Assembly: GCA_020630355.1 (NCBI GenBank)
Contig: JAHDBO010000140.1
Coordinates: 1 to 5,763, forward strand
Direction: 5' to 3'
DNA: 5,763 nucleotides
Source of the DNA: Saprospiraceae bacterium
GTDB lineage: Bacteria > Bacteroidota > Bacteroidia > Chitinophagales > Saprospiraceae
Made by a program: the position numbers and the translations under genes. Positions 1 through 5,763 of the stretch are shown here, one piece after another (positions within the stretch are counted from its first letter, which is position 1; every line of letters starts with the position of its first letter). Under the pieces are notes generated by a model that saw only the letters and a program-made list of their open reading frames with translations, was not told the DNA's origin and searched no databases.

Positions 1-440
1 AGCATAATGATTTGCTTAGTGAGTAATTTCATACCAATCATTCATTTTGGTTTAAGTAAAAAAAATAGATTTAAGCTATAAGGCTAATTATAAAGCCCTT
101 GTGACCGTCTTATAGTCAAGAATCAAACTCGATATTTGAAGAATCGTTAAACTAGTGATTAATTAGAGCTTGAAATGTATTGGGTTAGATTAATGGTAGA
201 ATTATAGAGGTTCATATTTTCCTGAATAATTATTGGACTTGTCACCCACAATAATAATTGAATTTATTATACCAACAAAATATTAAAAACATCTTCTAAA
301 GATTATCGAAAGAAACAGAGGTAACAAGCTAGGCAATAGCTTCTGGTCATTTTATTTAAAAAGGAATAAAATAACTACATATTTTTAAAACCACCTCCTT
401 TCCTTTAACTTGGGTATCCTAACAATCATAAGATTCTATT
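1..440. other. AT-rich non-coding region upstream of the nuclease gene
   Basis: No open reading frame of meaningful length is visible on either strand, stops are frequent in all frames, and nothing resembles a tRNA or other standard RNA gene. The region must contain the promoter and leader for the plus-strand cluster, but I find no exact match to the Bacteroidota promoter pattern (TTTG, then TAnnTTTG). Small structures present are a 6-bp inverted repeat at 326-331/337-342 (AAGCTA/TAGCTT, 5-nt loop), a 7-bp inverted repeat at 76-82/109-115 (CTATAAG/CTTATAG), and a pyrimidine-rich CCACCTCCTTTCC block at 391-403. None is enough to assign a function. It may be ordinary spacer DNA or decayed coding sequence. 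Confidence 0.6.
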
Positions 441-1826
441 ATGAAAATAAAATTCTGTGGAGCAGCTCGTGAAATCACTGGTAGTGCCCATCTAATTACA
501 TTGAGCGATGGCTACACCATATTATTGGATTGTGGACTCTATCAGGGTAGAGACAAAGACATGGAAGACTTTAATGGGACTTGGAAATTTGACCCTAAAA
601 AGGTGGATTGTCTCATTCTTTCCCATGCTCATATCGACCATAGCGGACGCATTCCTAAACTGGTCAAAGATGGTTTTACAGGAAATATTTATTGTACGCA
701 TGCGACTAGGAGTCTTTGCAATATTATGCTGCTCGATAGTGCTATGATACAAGAAAGGGATGCTCAATACCAAAACAAGAAAAGTAGTAAAAAAATAGAA
801 CCGCTCTACACTAGAAGAGATGCCCATAAAAGTATGGAGCATTTTGTAGGATTGGGTTATAATAAATGGTTCAACGTACACGATGGGATCAGGGTCCAGT
901 TTCGAGATGCGGGCCATATTCTTGGCTCTGCTAGCGTTTCTTTGGAAATAGAAGAACACGGGAAGCTTAAACGCTTTGGGTTTACAGGAGATATTGGTCG
1001 TCCTAACCGTCCCATTTTGCGAGATCCAAAACCAATGCCTCAGTGTGATTACCTCATTTGTGAATCGACTTATGGCAATAAAGACCACATCGCTCCTCCT
1101 AGAGAATCTGACAAACTGCTACGTATCATTAATGAGGTTTGCATTGACAATGAAGGCAAGCTCATTATTCCTGCTTTTAGCGTGGGGCGTACTCAGGAGA
1201 TTGTACACATGTTGGATAGACTAGAACACGAAGGGCGATTACCTAATATCCCTGTTTTTGTGGATAGCCCTCTGGCGGTAAATGCAACGATGATTTTTGG
1301 CAATCACCCAGAGTGTTTCGACCAAGAAATGCACGAATACATGCTTCTGGACGATAATCCGTTTGGTTTCAATAAATTGTATTATGTCCGAGAAGTAGCT
1401 CAGTCTAAGGAATTGAATAGCCGCAAACAACCTTGTATCATTATCTCCGCTTCAGGCATGGCAAACGCTGGTCGGGTGAAGCATCACCTGCACAATAGCG
1501 TAGAAGACCCCAACAATGGTGTATTGATTGTTGGTTACTGTGCACCTTACACGCCTGGGGGGATGCTTCGGGATGGTTCTAAGCACATCACGCTCTTTGG
1601 AGAAAATTTGAGTGTCAATTGCAAGGTCTATACAATGGATTCTTTCTCTGCACATGGCGACCGCTCAGAGATGATGGATTTTATAAAAAAACAAAAGGGA
1701 CACCTCAAGAAACTCTTTTTGGTACATGGCACTTATGACCGACAAGAAGATTTCAAAAACTATCTAGAAGAACATGGTTTTCAAAATATAGAAATCCCTA
1801 GCCTAGAGGATGAGTATCATTTGTAA
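441..1826 (+). CDS. MBL-fold/beta-CASP ribonuclease-like protein (CPSF73/Ysh1-type)
   Basis: This is a probable cytoplasmic zinc-dependent RNA-processing nuclease, 461 aa, a normal length for bacterial two-domain proteins of this family. The N-terminal metallo-beta-lactamase part carries the HxHxDH motif (H62, H64, D66, H67), H159 in AGHILGS and D184 in FTGDIG. The inserted beta-CASP domain, about residues 205-395, begins with the CESTYG motif (E208) and includes SASGM at 336-340. The C-terminal part returns to the MBL fold with SFSAHGD (H405) and LVHG (H429). All expected metal ligands are therefore present. Homologues include archaeal and eukaryotic cleavage factors and bacterial RNases such as Thermus TTHA0252. 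The target RNA cannot be inferred. The ATG is preceded in frame by a TAA at 429-431, which makes this the first possible ATG. No Shine-Dalgarno is visible. It is the first gene of a three-gene cluster, 9 bp from the next. Confidence 0.9.
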   Translation: MKIKFCGAAREITGSAHLITLSDGYTILLDCGLYQGRDKDMEDFNGTWKFDPKKVDCLILSHAHIDHSGRIPKLVKDGFTGNIYCTHATRSLCNIMLLDSAMIQERDAQYQNKKSSKKIEPLYTRRDAHKSMEHFVGLGYNKWFNVHDGIRVQFRDAGHILGSASVSLEIEEHGKLKRFGFTGDIGRPNRPILRDPKPMPQCDYLICESTYGNKDHIAPPRESDKLLRIINEVCIDNEGKLIIPAFSVGRTQEIVHMLDRLEHEGRLPNIPVFVDSPLAVNATMIFGNHPECFDQEMHEYMLLDDNPFGFNKLYYVREVAQSKELNSRKQPCIIISASGMANAGRVKHHLHNSVEDPNNGVLIVGYCAPYTPGGMLRDGSKHITLFGENLSVNCKVYTMDSFSAHGDRSEMMDFIKKQKGHLKKLFLVHGTYDRQEDFKNYLEEHGFQNIEIPSLEDEYHL

Positions 1827-1835
1827 AAAAGTTTT

Positions 1836-2711
1836 ATGAATACTTCCGAATGGAAAGCAACAGGACAGTTCTTCGATTTTGAAGGACATCCTATTTTTTA
1901 TAAACATCAGCCCAACGCCGATAAGCCTACCTTGCTCTTAGTGCATGGCTTTCCAACTGCTAGTTGGGATTGGGTCAAAGTCTGGGAAGGATTAAGTCCA
2001 CACTTTGAATTATATGCAATAGATATGATTGGTTTTGGTTTTTCGGACAAGCCCTGCGATTTCCATTACAGTATCCATCGGCAAGCAGATTTACAGGAAT
2101 ATTTCTTAGGGCAAAAGAAAATAACCGCCTACCATATCCTAGCGCACGACTACGGTGACACTGTTGTGCAAGAGATGCTCTCTAGACAAATAGAAGGTAA
2201 AGCTGAAGCCAACATCAAAAGCATCTGCTACCTCAACGGTGGGCTTTTTCCAGATTTGCACCAGCCACGCTTAATACAAACGCTACTCAATAGCCCGATT
2301 GGTTTTCTAATTAGTCCACTCATCAATAAGAAGATTTTTAGCCGTAGCTTCAGTAAGGTTTTTGGCCCCGACACCCAACCAACCAAAATAGAACTTGATG
2401 AATTTTATCATCTCGTAGATTATAATAATGGGGGGCGCATCACTCACAAATTGATTGGCTATATGAAAGACCGTAAGCAGCACAAAGCGCGCTGGGAAAA
2501 TGCAACGGTCAATCCCAGCATACCCGTCCGTTTAATCGATGGTGCTTTAGACCCCGTTTCGGGTAGACACCTAGCAGAACACTACCTTCAAAAGGTACCG
2601 AACCCAGATGTAATTATTTTGGATAATATCGGTCATTATCCACAAACGGAGGCCCCCAAAGAAACTTTACAGTATTTTCTGGGGTTCATGGGAGAAAATG
2701 GTTTCTTATGA
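1836..2711 (+). CDS. Alpha/beta hydrolase with Asp nucleophile, MEST/epoxide hydrolase-like
   Basis: This is a 291-aa single-domain alpha/beta hydrolase with no signal peptide, so probably cytoplasmic. The oxyanion-hole motif is HGFPTASWDW (37-46). The nucleophile elbow reads AHDYGD (103-108), so the nucleophile is D105, as in epoxide hydrolases and haloalkane dehalogenases, rather than Ser. The likely acid is D239 (GALDP) and the base H267 (IGHYPQ). Beyond the triad, the HDYGD elbow, the LNGGLFP segment (133-139), the KVFGP segment (174-178), the ALDPV segment and the HYPQ segment closely resemble what I recall of vertebrate MEST (PEG1) and its bacterial relatives. Members with an Asp nucleophile hydrolyse epoxides or carbon-halogen bonds through an alkyl-enzyme ester. 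The substrate here is unknown. The start lies 9 bp after the nuclease stop, and the stop overlaps the next start (ATGA), so translation is probably coupled. Ordinary lipase or esterase activity is less likely because Ser is absent. Confidence 0.88.
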   Translation: MNTSEWKATGQFFDFEGHPIFYKHQPNADKPTLLLVHGFPTASWDWVKVWEGLSPHFELYAIDMIGFGFSDKPCDFHYSIHRQADLQEYFLGQKKITAYHILAHDYGDTVVQEMLSRQIEGKAEANIKSICYLNGGLFPDLHQPRLIQTLLNSPIGFLISPLINKKIFSRSFSKVFGPDTQPTKIELDEFYHLVDYNNGGRITHKLIGYMKDRKQHKARWENATVNPSIPVRLIDGALDPVSGRHLAEHYLQKVPNPDVIILDNIGHYPQTEAPKETLQYFLGFMGENGFL

Positions 2712-3229
2712 ATCTTATCGAACACAAGCGTATTGCCCTTCGAACAATAGACATAAAAGATAAAGAACGACTTCAGCAACTCGGCAATAATATTAAGTTA
2801 TGGAATAATCTTCGAGATTATTTCCCGCACCCTTACACCGAAAAAGACGCCATTGCTTTCATCAATATGCTTTCTAAAAAGAAAAAGAAAACTGATTTTG
2901 TCATAGAATTTGAGGGGCAATTTATAGGAATGATTGGATATATCCAACAAATAGACGTACACCAGCACACCGCCGAAATTGGTTATTGGATAGGGGAGCC
3001 TTATTGGGGCAAAGGTTTGACGACAGAGGCGGTCGAAGCCCTTTGTCGTTTTTGTTTTGAAAAAGTAGGTTTAAAAAAACTCTATGCTAGAACCTTCGCC
3101 TTCAACAAAGGCTCTATGAGGGTACTAGAAAAATGCAAGTTCATCAAAGAGGGCATTCTCAAAAATGAAATATTCAAGAACGGTCAATACCACGACGAAC
3201 ACCGCTTCGGCAGGTGGCAACTAGATTGA
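2708..3229 (+). CDS. GNAT family N-acetyltransferase (RimJ/RimL-like)
   Basis: This 173-aa protein is a complete GNAT-fold acetyltransferase of the RimJ/RimL-like subgroup (Acetyltransf_3 type), which transfers acetyl from acetyl-CoA to an amine. The characteristic core is present: IGYWIGEPYWGKGLTTEAV spans 91-109, with the pyrophosphate-binding loop at 100-105 (WGKGLT). The segment around N133 (FNKGSMRVLEKCKF) is the usual C-terminal CoA-side helix, followed by a GIL...NG.YHDE segment. Related proteins acetylate ribosomal protein N-termini, but many act on small molecules or antibiotics, so the substrate is open. The start codon overlaps the stop of the hydrolase by 4 bp, and no alternative start is needed. 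A lysine run at 57-61 is encoded by A-rich DNA at about 2875-2891, a possible slippage site. The gene ends 3 bp before the stop of the convergent carrier-protein gene. Confidence 0.9.
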   Translation: MNLIEHKRIALRTIDIKDKERLQQLGNNIKLWNNLRDYFPHPYTEKDAIAFINMLSKKKKKTDFVIEFEGQFIGMIGYIQQIDVHQHTAEIGYWIGEPYWGKGLTTEAVEALCRFCFEKVGLKKLYARTFAFNKGSMRVLEKCKFIKEGILKNEIFKNGQYHDEHRFGRWQLD

Positions 3230-3232
3230 GAT

Positions 3233-3712
3233 TTAATCTATCTTAATTAATAGTTGTCCCTTATCTACGGCTGTTCCTTGCTCTACTTCAATCGACGCTA
3301 TAGTTCCATCGCCAGGCGCTTTGAGTACATTCTCCATTTTCATGGCTTCCAAGATGAGAACGGCGTCGCCTTTTGCTACGGTGTCCCCTTCTTTTGCAAT
3401 TACCTCTAGCACCAACCCTGGCATAGGTGCCTTTACATCATTAGCCTTTTGGTTGCTCAATGCGGAAAGCCCCATTTGGTCCACTAGGCGGTCATAGTGG
3501 TCTTTTAGCTGTACATCGAAGGTCGTTCCATTGACTTTAATTTTATAGGATTTGTCTATTTCATTGGCATGGATTACCTCGGCACGATAAGCTTTACCAT
3601 TTTCTAACAAATGAAAATGACCGTCTCCATCTCGAACAATATCTACTTCTTCGGACAATACTTCAGTTGTAAATTCTAATTCATTGACCTTGGCACTAAA
3701 TCCTTTGTTCAT
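3233..3712 (-). CDS. Biotin carboxyl carrier protein subunit of an acyl-CoA carboxylase
   Basis: This 159-aa protein carries covalently bound biotin between a biotin carboxylase and a carboxyltransferase. The C-terminal biotinyl domain spans about 92-159 and contains the standard EAMKMEN site. The acceptor is K125, encoded at 3340-3338 and 34 residues from the C terminus, the usual distance. APMPG at 95-99 is the conserved entry to the domain. The N-terminal 90 residues form a beta-rich region without the Ala/Pro-rich linker of AccB. This architecture matches the short carrier subunits of propionyl-, methylcrotonyl- or acetyl-CoA carboxylases of Bacteroidota, which often sit beside their carboxylase genes. 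No partner is in this window. A biotin carrier of a decarboxylase is possible but less likely. The start lies 1 bp after the stop of the upstream membrane-protein gene, so the two are probably cotranscribed and coupled. No terminator fits in the 3-bp gap to the convergent gene. Confidence 0.9.
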   Translation of the reverse strand: MNKGFSAKVNELEFTTEVLSEEVDIVRDGDGHFHLLENGKAYRAEVIHANEIDKSYKIKVNGTTFDVQLKDHYDRLVDQMGLSALSNQKANDVKAPMPGLVLEVIAKEGDTVAKGDAVLILEAMKMENVLKAPGDGTIASIEVEQGTAVDKGQLLIKID

Positions 3713-3713
3713 C

Positions 3714-4097
3714 CTATTTTAATTTGGCTATTTGTGTTAAATAATAATATTCGACGACACTAAAAATGATATAAGGTAACATAAACAAGCCTATAAAGTT
3801 CCGCCCACAATTGGGAACAATTTTAGTGTAGGCGACTACCAATAAGACAGAGAGTATCATCTTAACGATAATCAATGCCATCAATTGAGCTGTAAAGGTA
3901 TTCTTATTATGGCTTCGTACGGCCTGCACCCCTCTGATATAGGCAACAAACGTAAATACCACAAAAAAGGCCACACAAAACGCTCCAAAAGCAAAATGCT
4001 CTTGCCAAGATTTGATAAATCGGGACAAAATAAAAATCGAGGCGATTGACCCCATAGCTGCCCACAACAATGTCCACAGAAACCCTTTCTGTATCAT
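3714..4097 (-). CDS. Four-helix membrane protein, possibly AtpI-like
   Basis: This 127-aa protein has four strongly hydrophobic segments at about 7-26, 34-56, 70-91 and 99-120, joined by short charged loops (RFIKSWQE, RGVQAVRSHNKN, a CGRN turn) and ending in a basic tail (QIAKLK). It has no catalytic motif and is predicted to lie in the inner membrane. The size, the four-helix layout and the position near a bactofilin gene recall the small membrane proteins that sit between bactofilin and the ATP synthase genes in many Bacteroidota (AtpI-like or DUF6168-type). That is an inference from layout, not a motif match, and no ATP synthase gene follows here. The gene starts downstream of the bactofilin terminator, so it should have its own promoter. 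Its stop is 1 bp from the carrier-protein start. A functional link to the carrier protein is unproven. Confidence 0.8.
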   Translation of the reverse strand: MIQKGFLWTLLWAAMGSIASIFILSRFIKSWQEHFAFGAFCVAFFVVFTFVAYIRGVQAVRSHNKNTFTAQLMALIIVKMILSVLLVVAYTKIVPNCGRNFIGLFMLPYIIFSVVEYYYLTQIAKLK

Positions 4098-4163
4098 TCA
4101 GAATTTGTTGTTCTAATTAAAAATCCGTCCCAAGTTATCACTTTTACACCAACTTCCTAGCAC

Positions 4164-4193
4164 AAAAAAAGCCCACTAACAATTAGTAGGCTT
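4164..4193 (-). terminator. Intrinsic terminator after the bactofilin gene
   Basis: Read on the minus strand, an 11-bp stem (AAGCCTACTAA / TTAGTGGGCTT, one G-U pair, loop TTG) spans 4193-4169 and is followed by a T run down to 4164. It begins 22 nt after the bactofilin stop codon. This is a textbook Rho-independent terminator. It separates the M23/bactofilin pair from the membrane-protein/carrier-protein pair. On the plus strand it is preceded rather than followed by A residues, so it should act mainly in the minus direction. Confidence 0.85.
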
Positions 4194-4214
4194 CTCGAAT
4201 CGAGTGTTTTTATT

Positions 4215-4676
4215 TTATGCAGGTTGTTTCACCCCTTTGGCCGTTGCCGTTTTAGGTGTTGAAGCCGTTCCCTTCGAAGCATTAGAATGTTTACTACCCA
4301 TTGTACAGCTTACATTGAAAGTAGCACCAGACTGCACGACCAATTTATCCGTCTTGACTTCTCCAGTTATCTGAGCAGTCTCCTTGACCGTCAACAATTC
4401 AGATACTGTGATGTTGCCATCAAATCGCCCTTCTATCATCGCATTTTGACAGATGACCTCTCCTTCTACCAAGCCAGATGGCCCAATGATAACTTTGGCA
4501 GAACACTTCAATGTTCCTACAATAATGCCATCTATTCTAATGTCAGAATCAGAAGTCACATTACCTTCAATTTTTGTCCCTTTTACTAGATTGTTAAATC
4601 CGTTTGAAGGGCTTCCATTTGATTTTTTTGTAGCTGGATTAGCCATTTCCTCCTTTTTTTTGTTGTTCCCAAACAT
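4215..4676 (-). CDS. Bactofilin (polymer-forming cytoskeletal protein)
   Basis: This 153-aa bactofilin (DUF583) self-assembles without nucleotide into filaments or sheets at the inner membrane and serves as a scaffold for cell-wall enzymes. The central region, about 33-127, is the right-handed beta-helix core. It is built of short repeating strands with spaced small and hydrophobic residues (GTKIEGNV at 33-40, then IRIDGIIVG, VIIGPSGLVEGEV, AMIEGRFDGNI, AQITGEVKTDKLVV). Both ends are low-complexity: a Lys/Asn/Ser-rich head (1-30) and a Ser/Thr/Ala/Lys tail (128-153), as is usual for the family. The N terminus MFGNNKKK resembles the short hydrophobic-plus-basic peptide that targets some bactofilins to the membrane, which supports this start. 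The M23 peptidase gene lies 160 bp upstream on the same strand, and such pairing is known in cell-shape systems. An intrinsic terminator follows. A second ATG at codon 11 (4646-4644) is preceded by GGAGG. Confidence 0.92.
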   Translation of the reverse strand: MFGNNKKKEEMANPATKKSNGSPSNGFNNLVKGTKIEGNVTSDSDIRIDGIIVGTLKCSAKVIIGPSGLVEGEVICQNAMIEGRFDGNITVSELLTVKETAQITGEVKTDKLVVQSGATFNVSCTMGSKHSNASKGTASTPKTATAKGVKQPA

Positions 4677-4764
4677 CTACTTAATTTTTACTAAACCCTA
4701 AAATCCCATAGTTCTTGTCAGAAACTAATTATTCGTGTGTCTGTTAGACATGCAAGATAATAAT

Positions 4765-4797
4765 TTATCCTAGGATTATCCTATTCACAAACAGGAT
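4765..4797. repeat. ATCCT/AGGAT repeat cluster between the M23 and bactofilin genes
   Basis: The spacer holds a perfect 10-bp palindrome ATCCTAGGAT (4767-4776). It lies within a direct repeat of TTATCCTA (4765-4772 and 4776-4783, 11-bp period). A second inverted pair follows, ATCCT at 4778-4782 and AGGAT at 4793-4797. Four half-sites in about 30 bp, spaced near one helical turn, could be an operator for the bactofilin gene about 90-120 bp downstream on the minus strand. No regulator is identified, and chance in AT-rich DNA is possible. Confidence 0.35.
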
Positions 4798-4836
4798 TGT
4801 TATTAGAATACAAACAATGGGCTTGTGTCACTTTTT

Positions 4837-5745
4837 CTACTCAAAATTGATGTAATCCTGAGGATTGATGGCCTTGCCGTCTTGCCATAATTCAAAATGT
4901 AGATGCGGGCCGTCAGTCAATTCTCCTGTATTTCCAATAATCGCAATGGCTTCTCCTCCTTTGACAGTACTTCCTACTTTTTTGAGCAACACAGAATTAT
5001 GCTTATAAAATGAAGTCAGGTTGTTGCCGTGTTGAATCCCGATAGTATTCCCAGTTTCGAGCGTCCAATCAGAAGCAATGACGACGCCATCCATCACTGC
5101 TTTAATTGCGGTGTTTTTGGGTGCGACTATATCCACTCCAAAGTGTTTTTCTTCAGGCAGAAAACCTAGCACCACAGGTCCTTTAACGGGCGTCACCAGA
5201 TACAATTGTTCTAGAGGTTTATTCTTATTGCTAAAAGAAGCAGATTTCACCTCAGGTTTTTTCTTTTCGACCTCGGCGATACCAATCAAACGATCTTCTT
5301 CTACTGCTTGTCGCAATTGTTCGTCTTCTTCTATCTTCTCGACAGTCAGCAAACTATCTTCCATTTCGATTTCATCTTCCGTAATCTCTTCTGCCACTTC
5401 ATAATCTGCCAAAATCAACCGACGAACGTTGGCGATATATAGGCTATCTGCATCAATTTTGGACTGCATCGCATCCACCTTTTTGGATAAGCGTTCTACC
5501 TTGCTTCTCAAATTGACATCACCATACCCTGGCACATATTGTTTCAGTGGCGTAAAAACAATCAAGGCTACCACTAAAGCAGCTACTAGTACCACCAAAG
5601 CACTCAGCATCATATACACATTCAAACGAGACAACTTGTAAGAAGCAACTTCCTGAAATGTTTCGTCATTCATTACTACCAGACGATAGGCACTCCGCAT
5701 CCGTTCTAGCCAACTCCTTTCCTCATTATTATGACCTTCTGACAT
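4837..5745 (-). CDS. Membrane-anchored M23 family metallopeptidase
   Basis: This 302-aa peptidoglycan endopeptidase of the LytM/M23 type is anchored in the inner membrane with its catalytic domain in the periplasm. The N terminus is cytoplasmic and basic (residues 9-40). One transmembrane helix lies at about 43-65. A heptad-like coiled-coil segment (about 79-110) and a very acidic linker (about 117-160) follow. The M23 domain covers about 185-298. Its zinc ligands are H201 and D205 (HFGVD) and H283, and the catalytic histidines are H249 (YKHN) and H281 (HLHFE). All are present, so the enzyme should be active rather than a degenerate LytM activator. The expected substrate is the stem-peptide cross-link. 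The bactofilin gene follows on the same strand, which suggests localisation by the cytoskeleton. The start is A-rich (AGGAAAATG) and lies 18 bp from the window edge, so the upstream promoter is not visible. No convincing terminator follows the stop. Confidence 0.92.
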   Translation of the reverse strand: MSEGHNNEERSWLERMRSAYRLVVMNDETFQEVASYKLSRLNVYMMLSALVVLVAALVVALIVFTPLKQYVPGYGDVNLRSKVERLSKKVDAMQSKIDADSLYIANVRRLILADYEVAEEITEDEIEMEDSLLTVEKIEEDEQLRQAVEEDRLIGIAEVEKKKPEVKSASFSNKNKPLEQLYLVTPVKGPVVLGFLPEEKHFGVDIVAPKNTAIKAVMDGVVIASDWTLETGNTIGIQHGNNLTSFYKHNSVLLKKVGSTVKGGEAIAIIGNTGELTDGPHLHFELWQDGKAINPQDYINFE

Positions 5746-5763
5746 TTTCCTAATTTATTTAGT

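Noticed and set aside
76..115. Inverted repeat CTATAAG/CTTATAG with an inner GGC/GCC, as a possible terminator or structured RNA
   Set aside because: The stem is short and interrupted, the loop is long, no T run follows, and no gene end is visible upstream.
251..270. ATAATAA/TTATTAT inverted repeat
   Set aside because: Seven A/T-only pairs in very AT-rich DNA are expected by chance.
326..342. AAGCTA/TAGCTT hairpin in the leader
   Set aside because: Six pairs with a 5-nt loop and no T run. It is too weak to call a regulatory element alone, so it is only mentioned in the region entry.
300..350. 15-codon minus-strand reading frame starting at 350, downstream of the Shine-Dalgarno-like block
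   Set aside because: The start lies about 40 nt from the block, the frame is very short and the peptide has no recognisable features.
522..1088. 188-aa open frame on the minus strand inside the nuclease gene
   Set aside because: It is fully antisense to a gene with intact family motifs, and its translation shows no domain.
3233..4097. Membrane protein plus biotin carrier as a sodium-pumping decarboxylase
   Set aside because: The membrane protein does not resemble the known beta or gamma subunits of such pumps, and no decarboxylase alpha subunit is present.
4800..4836. Hairpin after the M23 stop as a terminator (ACAA/TTGT around GCCCA)
   Set aside because: Only four pairs and no T run downstream on the minus strand.

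Overview
This window looks like a chromosomal segment from a member of the Bacteroidota. Several things point that way. The intergenic DNA is AT-rich and the coding DNA moderate in GC. No annotated start has a convincing Shine-Dalgarno at normal spacing. The gene families also fit: a short free-standing biotin carrier protein, a bactofilin next to a single-pass M23 peptidase, and a 461-aa beta-CASP RNase-like protein. I cannot name the genus. A saprospiral- or flavobacterial-type genome is a guess.

The layout has four parts. (1) Positions 1-440 are AT-rich and hold no recognisable gene. (2) A compact three-gene plus-strand cluster runs from 441 to 3229. It encodes a metallo-beta-lactamase/beta-CASP nuclease (CPSF73/Ysh1-like), then after 9 bp an alpha/beta hydrolase with an aspartate nucleophile that resembles animal MEST/PEG1, then a GNAT acetyltransferase whose start overlaps the hydrolase stop (ATGA). 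This is almost certainly one transcript. (3) A minus-strand pair at 4097-3233 encodes a four-helix membrane protein followed 1 bp later by a biotin carboxyl carrier protein. It ends 3 bp from the convergent acetyltransferase. (4) A minus-strand pair at 5745-4215 encodes an M23 peptidase with all its catalytic residues and a bactofilin. A clear intrinsic terminator after the bactofilin separates this pair from part 3.

On function, the bactofilin/M23 pair fits an envelope-shaping module, with a cytoskeletal scaffold positioning a peptidoglycan endopeptidase. The carrier protein should serve an acyl-CoA carboxylase whose other subunits are not in the window. The plus-strand cluster joins a probable RNA-processing nuclease to two small-molecule or protein-modifying enzymes, and its shared purpose is not evident.

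I see no mobile element, CRISPR array, tRNA or rRNA gene, and no clear sign of a new defence or other novel system. The items most worth a second look are the MEST-like hydrolase, a cluster of ATCCT/AGGAT repeats before the bactofilin gene, and the unexplained 440-bp leader.
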